The position numbers were made by a program, and so were the translations under genes. From Aedoeadaptatus coxii (GTDB lineage: Bacteria > Bacillota > Clostridia > Tissierellales > Peptoniphilaceae): 64,000 nt of DNA. The stretch's first letter is position 1. Every line of letters starts with the position of its first letter. The notes under the pieces are model-generated. The model searched no databases, had not been told where the DNA came from, and worked only from the letters and a program-made list of their open reading frames with translations. Location: NCBI RefSeq assembly GCF_001553115.1, contig NZ_KQ960172.1, forward strand, positions 199,105 to 263,104, read 5' to 3'. Below are positions 1 to 8,534 of this stretch, one piece after another.

Positions 1-218
1 GTAAAGACGATTTTCGGCTCGTCCATATGGCGAAAAAAATCGTCCGGCTCTACGCCGAGGGCATCTAAAATATCTAAAAATGTGGCCACGGAGGGGCTCG
101 TTAAATCCCGTTCCACTTGGGAAATAAAACCTTTTGTGACTTCGCTGCGTTGCGCCAACTCTTCCTGCGTGAGTTGCTGAATCAAACGCAGCCGTTTTAT
201 TTTTTCTCCGATTTTCAT
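1..218 (-). CDS. XRE-family transcriptional regulator, 3' part missing
   Basis: The first 72 codons of a gene that runs off the left edge. The protein opens MKIGEKIKRLRLIQQLTQEE and continues as a classic helix-turn-helix of the Cro/C1 type (LTQEELAQRS, then GFISQVERD). The next residues (PSVATFLDILDALGVEPDDFF) are typical of XRE regulators that carry a C-terminal cupin sensor, as in the PuuR group, but the sensor part lies outside the window, so that subclass is inferred. It has its own promoter directly upstream and a short leader of about 40 nt. Target genes and ligand cannot be told from here. Confidence 0.85.
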   Translation of the reverse strand, partial: MKIGEKIKRLRLIQQLTQEELAQRSEVTKGFISQVERDLTSPSVATFLDILDALGVEPDDFFRHMDEPKIVF

Positions 219-263
219 GTTATCACTAAACTCCAAGATTAATTTACTAAACACAATAGTTAA

Positions 264-292
264 ATTATAAAGGGAGGAACTCTATACGTCAA
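264..292 (-). promoter_or_regulatory. Sigma-A promoter of the XRE regulator
   Basis: On the minus strand TTGACG (292-287) is followed after 17 nt by a perfect TATAAT (269-264). The start codon of the regulator lies about 45 nt downstream. No operator dyad is obvious around it. Confidence 0.8.
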
Positions 293-439
293 TAAACGAC
301 GGTTCCTTTTTTATGACTTACTCGATGATAACGCCCGTTAAATAACATAATTCGACATGATGTCGCCGCGCACTGAATCGAAAATTCGCAGTCACCGAAT
401 AGAAATTTTCTCTTCGCCATTCCCCTGCTTTTAAGCAAG

Positions 440-468
440 AAAAAAGCCCTTGCTTTTGCAAAGGCTTA
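440..468 (-). terminator. Terminator of the tig-clp-lon-engB block
   Basis: The minus strand reads AAGCCTTTGC AAAAGCAAGGGCTT followed by TTTTTC, a hairpin with a T run. It overlaps the engB stop codon. The 293-439 stretch beyond it holds no gene that I can support. Confidence 0.8.
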
Positions 469-1074
469 ATCATTGTTCTTATGATACAGCGTCATTTGGT
501 AAAGTTCATCCCAAAGGACATCTATATTTTCCCGCGTCACGGCACTGTAAGGAAAGATCAATTCCTTATATTCCACGTCCAACGCTTTTCGTATAACGGA
601 AATAGCTTTTTGCCGCTGATTTTTAGAAAGCTTATCCGCCTTCGTCGCCACGATCATGCCCGCATAACCGGATTCTACGATCCAGCGGTACATTTCCTTA
701 TCCTGAGCCGAAGGCTCGTGACGAATATCTACGAGGAGAATGAGCTCCGCCAAATTCTCGCGATAGGCGAGGTAATCGTTAATGGTCTTCGCCCAAGCGT
801 CTTGATCTTTTTTCGACGCCACAGCATAACCGTAGCCTGGCAAATCTACGAGACGCAACATATCGTTAATGCGATAAAAATTAATGGTTCGCGTCTTTCC
901 CGGCTTGCCGCTGGTATGGGCGAGGTTTTTCCTACCGAGCATGGCGTTGATGAAACTGCTCTTCCCAACATTGGAGCGGCCGCAAAAGGCAAATTCCGGC
1001 ACGTCCGCCACCGGATATTGCTCTTGCTTTACCGCTACTTTTTCCAGTTCGCAGCTTTTAATTTTCATCGTCAT
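466..1074 (-). CDS. engB: Ribosome biogenesis GTPase EngB (YsxC/YihA)
   Basis: A 202-residue TRAFAC-class GTPase needed for late assembly of the 50S subunit. Motifs are complete: G1 GRSNVGKS (32-39), G3 DLPG (77-80), G4 TKAD (144-147) and G5 SA (177-178). The length is normal for the family. The first ATG is kept because a GAGG element lies about 9 nt upstream; the second ATG two codons later is a weaker alternative. The gene overlaps the end of lon by 17 nt, the usual lon-engB arrangement in Firmicutes, so the two are translationally coupled. Cytoplasmic. Confidence 0.97.
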   Translation of the reverse strand: MTMKIKSCELEKVAVKQEQYPVADVPEFAFCGRSNVGKSSFINAMLGRKNLAHTSGKPGKTRTINFYRINDMLRLVDLPGYGYAVASKKDQDAWAKTINDYLAYRENLAELILLVDIRHEPSAQDKEMYRWIVESGYAGMIVATKADKLSKNQRQKAISVIRKALDVEYKELIFPYSAVTRENIDVLWDELYQMTLYHKNND

Positions 1075-3391
1075 GGACGATCGCCTCTTTCAATACCTCA
1101 TCCATGGTTTCCACGCCGACGATAGTCAGTTTTTTAATCGACGGGGAATCCATTTCTTTAATATCCCGCAAATTAGCTTTCGGGATTAAAACTTTCGTAA
1201 CCCCCGCCCGTTGAGCGGCGAGAAGTTTTTCCTTTAATCCGCCGATGGGGAGGACGCGGCCTCGCAATGTTACCTCGCCAGTCATGGCGATGTGACGATC
1301 CACAGCCTTGCCCGTCATAGCGGAATAAAGGGCCGTGGTCATGGCCGTTCCGGCGGAAGGGCCGTCTTTCGGCGTGGCGCCGTCGGGCACGTGAATGTGA
1401 ATGTCTTGTTTCGCTTTTAAGGATTCGTCGAGACCGAGCGTATCGGCCATGCTCCAAAGATAAGTGAGGGCCGCCTGTGCGGATTCCTTCATGACATTGC
1501 CCAGTTGCCCCGTCAATTGAAGTTTGCCGCTACCCGGCACGACATTGACCTCGATCCCTAAGATCACGCCGCCTACCGACGTCCACGCTAATCCGTTTAC
1601 GTAACCTACGAGGTTTTTCTCCTCGATCCGTTGAGCAAACGTCTTTTCCTCGCCTAAATATTTTTGAAGATTACGCGCCGTAATTCTCACGCCGGTTTTT
1701 CCCGTTTCCATACATTCCAAATTGACCTTACGAATAATTTTGGCAAGGGACTTGTCCAACATACGTACGCCGGCTTCCTGAGTATAGCCCTCGATAATAC
1801 CATCGACGGCGCCGTCGGATAAACGAATGTCTTCGGCATCGTAGCCCACTTCTTTTAACTGCTTGGGCCACAAATGGTTTTTCGCAATTTCTCTTTTTTC
1901 CTCGGGCGTGTAGCCGCCGAGCTGAATAATTTCCATGCGATCCAATAAGGGCGCGGGAATGGTCTTCGTCGTATTCGCCGTGGTAATGAAAAACACATTG
2001 GAAAGATCAAAGGGTACTTCCATGTAGCGATCCGTAAAGGTATTATTTTGCGCCGGATCCAATACTTCCAAAAGGCCGGATGCCGGGTCGCCGCGATAAT
2101 CCTTCCCTACTTTGTCGATTTCGTCGAGCAAAAAGAGAGGATTGTTTTTCCCCGCCTGCTTCATTAAGCTAATGACCCTGCCGGGCATGGAGCCTACATA
2201 GGTTCTCCTGTGGCCGCGAATTTCGTTTTCGTCGGTCATGCCGCCCAGGCTCATGCGCACATAGGGAATAGAAAGGGCGTGTGCCACCGATGCGGCGACG
2301 CTGGTCTTTCCCACCCCCGGCGGACCGACTAAGCAAAGAATAGGCGAACGTGCATTTTTCGATTTATTGCGCAAGGCGATAAATTCCAAAATACGTTCTT
2401 TAATATCTTTCAGTCCGTAATGCTCGTCGTCTAAAATTTTGCGCGCCGCCTTGAGATCCCTAGACTCTTTCGCGGATTCGCACCAAGGCAGATCTAAAAT
2501 CCAATCCAGGTAATTGGTCATGCCACCGTATTCCGGAGACGCCGTATTCATGCGCTCCAGTTTGTCCAGCTCGCGCTCCGCCTTTTCCCGTACATGGTCG
2601 GGAAGTTTTTTCTCGGCGAGCTTTTCCCGGTAAAGATCCACATCTTCCTTTTCATCTTCCCCGGAAAGTTCGCTGCGAATGACGCGCATCTGTTCTTTTA
2701 AAAAGTATTCCCGCTGAGATTCGTTCATACTGGTTTTTACTTTATCGTCGATGGCGTTTCCGATGGTGAGAAGCTCGTTTTCTTTTACGAGAATGCTGTG
2801 AAGGCGTGTAAGGCGCTCTTTTAAATCAAAGGCGTCCAAAATTTGTTGAGCATCTTCCACCTTCATGTTCACATAGCCCGCCACCGTGTCGGCGAAGGCG
2901 CCGGGATCCCGATCGTCGATAACCGAATCCAAGAGCCCGGGATACACCTTATTATTTTTTTCCGAGTATTCGCTGAGATCGTCTTGTGTCATTCGGAAGA
3001 GGGCTTCGATTTCATTATCGTCCATGGCCTCTTCGTCGTCTTCGTAAGGCTCTACTCTTACTTCCGTGAGCTTATCCCCTTCGTCGATTTCGTTGATTAC
3101 GCCGCGCGCAATACCTTTTACGAGAACGCGAACGATGCCGCCAGGGAGACGTAAAATTTGATTGATCTTGCAAATCGTACCCGTGTCGTAATAATCTTCC
3201 ACGTCGGGATCTTCCACATTGGGATCGCGCTGGGTCACCACAAATAAATAGCCGTCCGTATCGTCGGCATGTTCGATGGCAGCCACCGAACGCTTTCTCG
3301 CCGCGTCATAATGGGTTACCACGTGAGGTAAAATCACCATATCTCTCAACGCTAAGAGAGGATAAAGTCCATTGGCGCTTAGTCTTGTCAT
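1058..3391 (-). CDS. lon: ATP-dependent protease Lon (LonA)
   Basis: A 777-residue LonA protease, full length. It has the N-terminal LON substrate-binding domain (about 10-200), a coiled linker, and an AAA+ module with Walker A GPPGVGKT (356-363) and Walker B LLDEID (421-426). The C-terminal protease domain carries the Ser-Lys dyad: Ser679 in DGPSAG and Lys722 in GGLKEK. It degrades misfolded and regulatory proteins in the cytoplasm. The ATG is preceded by AAGGAGATATT. A terminator lies between clpX and lon, so lon is read either by partial read-through or from a promoter inside clpX that I could not identify. No CIRCE or CtsR element was seen. Confidence 0.98.
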   Translation of the reverse strand: MTRLSANGLYPLLALRDMVILPHVVTHYDAARKRSVAAIEHADDTDGYLFVVTQRDPNVEDPDVEDYYDTGTICKINQILRLPGGIVRVLVKGIARGVINEIDEGDKLTEVRVEPYEDDEEAMDDNEIEALFRMTQDDLSEYSEKNNKVYPGLLDSVIDDRDPGAFADTVAGYVNMKVEDAQQILDAFDLKERLTRLHSILVKENELLTIGNAIDDKVKTSMNESQREYFLKEQMRVIRSELSGEDEKEDVDLYREKLAEKKLPDHVREKAERELDKLERMNTASPEYGGMTNYLDWILDLPWCESAKESRDLKAARKILDDEHYGLKDIKERILEFIALRNKSKNARSPILCLVGPPGVGKTSVAASVAHALSIPYVRMSLGGMTDENEIRGHRRTYVGSMPGRVISLMKQAGKNNPLFLLDEIDKVGKDYRGDPASGLLEVLDPAQNNTFTDRYMEVPFDLSNVFFITTANTTKTIPAPLLDRMEIIQLGGYTPEEKREIAKNHLWPKQLKEVGYDAEDIRLSDGAVDGIIEGYTQEAGVRMLDKSLAKIIRKVNLECMETGKTGVRITARNLQKYLGEEKTFAQRIEEKNLVGYVNGLAWTSVGGVILGIEVNVVPGSGKLQLTGQLGNVMKESAQAALTYLWSMADTLGLDESLKAKQDIHIHVPDGATPKDGPSAGTAMTTALYSAMTGKAVDRHIAMTGEVTLRGRVLPIGGLKEKLLAAQRAGVTKVLIPKANLRDIKEMDSPSIKKLTIVGVETMDEVLKEAIVHDDEN

Positions 3392-3402
3392 AATATCTCC
3401 TT

Positions 3403-3430
3403 AAATAAAAAAGCTCACCGCGGTGAGCCT
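3403..3430 (-). terminator. Terminator between clpX and lon
   Basis: The palindrome GCTCACCGCGGTGAGC (3413-3428) is followed on the minus strand by TTTTTTATTT. It sits only a few bases past the clpX stop and leads straight into the lon ribosome site, so it may set the clpX to lon ratio. Confidence 0.75.
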
Positions 3431-3434
3431 TTCT

Positions 3435-4700
<1,266 letters not shown>

Positions 4701-4712
4701 GAACGCTCCTAA

Positions 4713-5297
4713 CTATTGACGCTTTTCGATAACATCGTCGATGATGCCGTAAGCTTTAGCCTCTTCGGCGGACATGTAGTAATCTCTGTCCGTGTCTTTT
4801 TTGACTTTTTTAAGGGTTTGCCCGGTTCTCTCGGCGATGATCTTATTTAATTGATCCCGTGTCTTTAAGATTTTTTCCGCGTGAATTTGAATATCTGCCG
4901 CCTGACCTTGGGCGCCGCCTAAGGGTTGGTGGATCATAATATCCGCATTGGGCAAAGCGTAGCGCTTGCCTTTTTCACCGGCCAGGAGCAAAAACGCACC
5001 CATGGAAGCCGCAAGACCCACGCAAATCGTGGAAACATGGGGCTTAATATATTGCATAGTATCGTAAATTGCAAAGCCGGCACTTACGGATCCGCCGGGA
5101 GAATTAATATAGATTTGAATATCCTTGTCCGGATCTTCCGATTCAAGGAATAATAATTGTGCGACGACCAGGTCCGCCATTTGATCGTTGATCTCCCCGG
5201 TTAAGAAGATAATGCGATCCTTTAAAAGTCTCGAATAAATATCGTAACTGCGTTCGCCGCGATTGGTCTGTTCGACGACCATAGGGACTAATGCCAT
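4713..5297 (-). CDS. clpP: ATP-dependent Clp protease, proteolytic subunit ClpP
   Basis: A 194-residue serine peptidase that forms the 14-mer chamber used by ClpX. The triad is intact: Ser98 (AASMG), His123 (MIHQP) and Asp172 (DTDRDYY). The length is normal. A strong AAGGAGG lies before the ATG. It stands between tig and clpX, the common order tig-clpP-clpX, joining a ribosome-bound chaperone with the protease that removes failed products. Confidence 0.98.
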   Translation of the reverse strand: MALVPMVVEQTNRGERSYDIYSRLLKDRIIFLTGEINDQMADLVVAQLLFLESEDPDKDIQIYINSPGGSVSAGFAIYDTMQYIKPHVSTICVGLAASMGAFLLLAGEKGKRYALPNADIMIHQPLGGAQGQAADIQIHAEKILKTRDQLNKIIAERTGQTLKKVKKDTDRDYYMSAEEAKAYGIIDDVIEKRQ

Positions 5298-5313
5298 TGT
5301 ATGCCTCCTTCAT

Positions 5314-5330
5314 GAGGCTCTCATAGCCTC
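5314..5330 (-). other. Intercistronic stem-loop between tig and clpP
   Basis: GAGGCTATGAGAGCCTC on the minus strand folds into a 6-bp stem with a 5-nt loop directly after the tig stop codon. No T run follows, so it looks like an mRNA stabilising or processing element and not a terminator. Function is inferred. Confidence 0.45.
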
Positions 5331-6659
5331 TTACTTGTCTTCTTTATCTTCTGCCGCTTCCACTTCTTTCGCATTTTCTACGAGGAAGTTGACGGCTTTT
5401 TTACGTTCCAAATCCGATTTTAAAGCGTCGGAATTGTTTTCGATCATGGTTTTAACCATTTCTTCTTGTTTGTCTTCGTCGCCTTTAAAGTATACGGCTG
5501 CCGTTTCGCGAGCGTAGTCTTCGATTTCTTTTTCGTTGACTTCAAATTTTTCCGCTTCGATAACCGCTTCCAAAGCTAATTGTTTGCGCACTTCAGCTTC
5601 GGCATCGCCACGCATAGATGCCTTAAAGTCATCTAAACTTTGGCCGAGCATGCCCAGGTATTGTTCCAATTGAATGCCTTGGCTGCGCATATTGTTGTCC
5701 ATTGTGCGAACTTGCTCTTCAATGGCGTTGTTGACCATAGCGTCGGGAACGTCTACTTCCATATTGTCCGCTACTTTTTCCAAGACGCGGTTAATACGTA
5801 GATTTTCCGCATTAGCTTCCACTTCGGCGATTTTCTTTTCGCGAATGTCCGCTTTATATTCTTCTACAGTGTCGAATTCGGAAATATCCTTAATGAATTC
5901 GTCGTCCACTTCGGGAAGTTCTTCCTTGCCGATGGAGTTAAGGGTAATGTGGAAGACGGCTTCCTTGCCCTTTAAGTCTTCGTTAAAGTAATCTTCGGGG
6001 AAGGTTACATTAATGTCGAATTCGTCGCCGACTTCGTGGCCTACGACGCCTTCTTCAAAGCCCGGAATAAAGCTTCCGCTACCGAGTTCCAACTCTTGGT
6101 TTTCGGCGCTGCCGCCTTCAAAGGCTTTGCCGTCCACTTCGCCTTTAAAATCGATGTTAACCTTGTCGCCTTCTTCGGCTGCACGGTCGTCGATGTTAAT
6201 GTGGCGAGCATTAAGGTGACGTTGCTTGTCGATTTCGTTCTCGATTAATTCGTCGCCGACTTCGGTGGGAACCGCTTCGATTTCCACACCTTTGTATTCG
6301 CCGAGTTTCACTTCCGGTTTTACTTCCACGTCGATGTTGACGATAATATCTTTTTTACGATCGAACTTTTCTTCGTCGATGTCTACATTCGGTTGGTCGA
6401 TTACTTCAAGTTTCAATTCGTCGACAGCCGCTTGATAGTGTTTGGGAAGCACTTCATTTAAAGCATCTTCAAAGAAAATGCCGTCGCCGTAGAACTGTTC
6501 GATAATCTTTTTAGGTACGTGGCCTTTACGGAAGCCCGGTACATTAAAGTAGTTCTTGTTTTGTTTATAGATCTTCATTTCCGCTTCGCGAATTTCTGCA
6601 GCGGGAATGGTTAAATCGAAGTAAACCTTATTCTTTTCTTGCTTTTTAATCTCTGTCAT
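5331..6659 (-). CDS. tig: Trigger factor, ribosome-associated chaperone and prolyl isomerase
   Basis: A 442-residue protein from the ATG at 6659, chosen because GGAGGG lies just upstream and the promoter is directly before it; the in-frame codons further upstream overlap the promoter. The N-terminal ribosome-binding domain contains the signature GFRKGHVP (family GFRxGxxP). The middle FKBP-type domain starts near EEGDKVNIDFKGEVDGKAFEG, and the C-terminal helical cradle follows. It ends in a highly charged tail, as expected. It binds nascent chains at the exit tunnel. First gene of the tig-clpP-clpX(-lon-engB) transcript. Confidence 0.97.
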   Translation of the reverse strand: MTEIKKQEKNKVYFDLTIPAAEIREAEMKIYKQNKNYFNVPGFRKGHVPKKIIEQFYGDGIFFEDALNEVLPKHYQAAVDELKLEVIDQPNVDIDEEKFDRKKDIIVNIDVEVKPEVKLGEYKGVEIEAVPTEVGDELIENEIDKQRHLNARHINIDDRAAEEGDKVNIDFKGEVDGKAFEGGSAENQELELGSGSFIPGFEEGVVGHEVGDEFDINVTFPEDYFNEDLKGKEAVFHITLNSIGKEELPEVDDEFIKDISEFDTVEEYKADIREKKIAEVEANAENLRINRVLEKVADNMEVDVPDAMVNNAIEEQVRTMDNNMRSQGIQLEQYLGMLGQSLDDFKASMRGDAEAEVRKQLALEAVIEAEKFEVNEKEIEDYARETAAVYFKGDEDKQEEMVKTMIENNSDALKSDLERKKAVNFLVENAKEVEAAEDKEDK

Positions 6660-6689
6660 CGATATCCCTCCATAATTTATATCTAAAGC

Positions 6690-6719
6690 ATTATACCATA
6701 AGGCCATTAAAATCGACAG
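6690..6719 (-). promoter_or_regulatory. Extended -10 promoter of tig
   Basis: TATAAT (6695-6690) is preceded by TATGG, an extended -10 element (TGG before TATAAT), with a weak -35 CTGTCG at 6719-6714 and an 18-nt spacer. Confidence 0.7.
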
Positions 6720-6727
6720 TTTAAGGG

Positions 6728-6749
6728 CAAAAAACACCCTTCAAAGGGA
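6728..6749 (-). terminator. Terminator after the zinc-ribbon membrane protein gene
   Basis: CCCTTTGAAGGG hairpin (6748-6737) followed by TGTTTTTTG on the minus strand, ten bases past the stop codon and just upstream of the tig promoter. Confidence 0.65.
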
Positions 6750-6758
6750 TTTTTCGCC

Positions 6759-7154
6759 CTATACGCGCCGTTCATAGACGAAATGACAGTAAGGACACCG
6801 TATGGAAACTTTACCTTTGCCCTTGGGAACTTTCGCCAACTTATTACAGGACGGGCAGTGAACATAGCGATAGTATTTTCTGTTTTTAAAACGGACCCAC
6901 ATGGTTTTGAAAGGAGCTACGAGATCGCGAAACCGCCCGTTTTCTTTTCGTCGCTTGCCATAATTGGCGGAATAGGCGCGAAACAAGGCGATGAGAATGA
7001 CGATATAGGAGAAATTAAACAGGACGCGCCGCTTCAAAAAATAGCAAAGAATAAGGGCCGCAAAGCCTACGATATAAAGGGCCGTATTTAATTCATCCCA
7101 TCCGTAGCGTGTTCGCAAAAACTGTTGAAACTTTAATTTCGCTTTATTCCACAC
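6759..7154 (-). CDS. Small membrane protein with C-terminal zinc ribbon
   Basis: A 131-residue protein of unknown function. It has a charged N-terminus, two close transmembrane segments (about 27-40 and 47-62), a basic linker, and a C-terminal rubredoxin-like zinc ribbon with CPSC at about 99 and CPYC at about 119. The start is GTG, with AAGGAG about 11 nt upstream inside the preceding gene; it overlaps the dehydrogenase by 11 nt, so it is co-transcribed. Similar proteins are scattered in Clostridia and Bacilli as hypothetical proteins. The ribbon probably faces the cytoplasm; no enzymatic residues are seen. Confidence 0.8.
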   Translation of the reverse strand: MWNKAKLKFQQFLRTRYGWDELNTALYIVGFAALILCYFLKRRVLFNFSYIVILIALFRAYSANYGKRRKENGRFRDLVAPFKTMWVRFKNRKYYRYVHCPSCNKLAKVPKGKGKVSIRCPYCHFVYERRV

Positions 7155-8067
7155 CGGTTTGGTAACTCCTTACGGTTTCGGCGCTCTTTCGATATTTTTC
7201 CAATTCTTCATCGGTTAAGTTCAGGGTAATGATTTTTTCTACGCCGTTTTTGCCGATCACGCAAGGCGTGGAAACGTAGACGTCATTTACGCCGTATTCC
7301 CCGGAATGGAGAGCCGATACTTGAAGGGATTCCTTCGAATCGAAATGTACCGCATCTAAAATATCGTTCACCGTGTTGGCGATGCCGTATTGGGTGCTGC
7401 CCTTGCCGAAAAAGGCGCGGTGACCGCGATAGACTACAGATTCTTCGATAGCCTCTTTGTCGGCGGTAACGTGGTTCTCTTTGAGGAATTGATCGAAGGG
7501 AACGTGATTAATTGTAACTTGAGAATAGGGAAGGAATTGGCTGTCTCCGTGTTCGCCAAGCATCATACTGTTTACGGAGTGAACGGATACGCCGTAAGTT
7601 CTCGCGAGAATGGTTTGGCTTCGTTCGGAATCGAGAGCCGTACCGCTTCCGATGACGCGGGAAGCATCGAGACCGGAATATTTCCATACGGCGTAGGCGA
7701 TGGCGTCGCAGGGGTTTGTTACCACGACGAAGACGCCGTCAAATCCCGCCGCCATAATTTTCGGGATATAGTCTTTTACATCTTCGTGATTATTTTTAAA
7801 TTCGTCACGACGTTGTGCATTTTCCGGGATACGACCGCTGGCTATGACGATGTGATCCGCCTTCGCCACATCGCCGATGGTGCCGGCGATAAATGCCGTG
7901 TCGTGAGGGTAAAAGCGATTGGCATCTTGCAAATCGCTGACCACGCCGTCTAAGCGCTTGTCGTTAATATCGTAAAAAACAATTTCGTTGTAACCGCCGC
8001 GCAAAGCCGCCGTGTAAGCTACAATTTCCCCTACATGGCCTGCGCCGATAATACCTAATCTTGCCAT
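7144..8067 (-). CDS. L-lactate / L-2-hydroxyacid dehydrogenase (LDH/MDH superfamily)
   Basis: A 307-residue NAD-dependent dehydrogenase. The Rossmann motif GAGHVG is at 8-13. Catalytic residues are Asp146 and Arg149 (LDSER) and His173 (GEHGDSQ). The substrate loop reads SGRIPENAQRRDEF (77-90), which is unlike the GAPQKPGETR loop of ordinary L-lactate dehydrogenases and more like L-2-hydroxyisocaproate dehydrogenase (NPxGDRF type). Reduction of branched or larger 2-oxoacids is therefore as likely as lactate formation. AAAGGAG precedes the ATG. Fold and catalysis are certain; the exact substrate is inferred. Confidence 0.9.
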   Translation of the reverse strand: MARLGIIGAGHVGEIVAYTAALRGGYNEIVFYDINDKRLDGVVSDLQDANRFYPHDTAFIAGTIGDVAKADHIVIASGRIPENAQRRDEFKNNHEDVKDYIPKIMAAGFDGVFVVVTNPCDAIAYAVWKYSGLDASRVIGSGTALDSERSQTILARTYGVSVHSVNSMMLGEHGDSQFLPYSQVTINHVPFDQFLKENHVTADKEAIEESVVYRGHRAFFGKGSTQYGIANTVNDILDAVHFDSKESLQVSALHSGEYGVNDVYVSTPCVIGKNGVEKIITLNLTDEELEKYRKSAETVRSYQTGVE

Positions 8068-8078
8068 ATTATCTCCTT

Positions 8079-8288
8079 TTATTTAATCAATTCTCTCAAT
8101 GCGTTAAATTCATCGATACTTAATGTAATGCCCTTGGTCATACGGGAATGATCTTCATTCCAGCCACGAATATCGAATTTCGCCGGAGCCCCGTTATAAG
8201 ACACGCGGTTTAATTCCTTCGTCCAGCCGTTATTCGGCGAGCCAAGGACACCTAAATGTTCTACAATTTCAAATGAAAAATCAGCCAT
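8079..8288 (-). CDS. YdbC-like single-stranded DNA-binding protein (PC4/Sub1 fold)
   Basis: A 69-residue protein matching the short YdbC family of Firmicutes, which has the PC4 transcriptional coactivator fold and binds ssDNA as a dimer. Seen here are the family features NNGWTKELNRVSYNG, KFDIRGWNEDHSRMTKGITL and a final helix EFNALRELIK. A strong TTAGGAGG precedes the ATG. It lies 11 nt upstream of the dehydrogenase and is co-transcribed with it, with no evident functional link. Its role in the cell is not established. Confidence 0.8.
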   Translation of the reverse strand: MADFSFEIVEHLGVLGSPNNGWTKELNRVSYNGAPAKFDIRGWNEDHSRMTKGITLSIDEFNALRELIK

Positions 8289-8304
8289 GATGCCTCCTAA
8301 TTGA

Positions 8305-8327
8305 AAAAAGCGCCTTAGGCGCTTTTT
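8305..8327. terminator. Bidirectional terminator after copA/copZ
   Basis: AAAAAGCGCCTTAGGCGC followed by TTTTT is a near-perfect palindrome with T runs on both strands. It directly follows the stop of the copper ATPase fusion. Confidence 0.85.
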
Positions 8328-8534
8328 CTATGCCACCGATACGACCGTATAGCCGGCATCTTCTACCGCTTTTTTAAGCACATCTTCCGAAAGGTTTGCG
8401 CCTTCCACTTTTGCTTCGCCCGGTTCCAACGTTACCGTGGCTTTTACGCCGTCCAAAGCATTTAAGGCTTTTTCAACGCGGCCGACGCAGTGTTGGCAGC
8501 TCATGCCTTCGATGGTTAATGTTTTATGTTCCAT
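8328..8534 (-). CDS. copZ: Probable internal start giving free copper chaperone CopZ
   Basis: Inside the copA frame, the ATG at 8534-8532 is preceded at 8 nt by AAAGGAGGAA (8550-8541), one of the best ribosome sites in the window. From there the frame encodes 68 residues, MEHKTLTIEGMSCQHC and onward, exactly the length and make-up of CopZ, which carries Cu(I) to CopA. This suggests the same mRNA yields both the long fusion and a free chaperone. Translation from this site is inferred. The alternative is a fossil ribosome site left after the copA stop codon was lost. Confidence 0.6.
   Translation of the reverse strand: MEHKTLTIEGMSCQHCVGRVEKALNALDGVKATVTLEPGEAKVEGANLSEDVLKKAVEDAGYTVVSVA

Noticed and set aside
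481..1125. A 214-codon open frame on the plus strand opposite engB.
   Set aside because: It lies fully opposite a conserved gene, has no ribosome site and its product matches no family; the frame stays open because of the codon use of engB.
6660..6737. A 26-residue N-terminal extension of trigger factor.
   Set aside because: It would cover the -10 and -35 of the promoter; the ATG at 6659 has GGAGGG and fits the family length.
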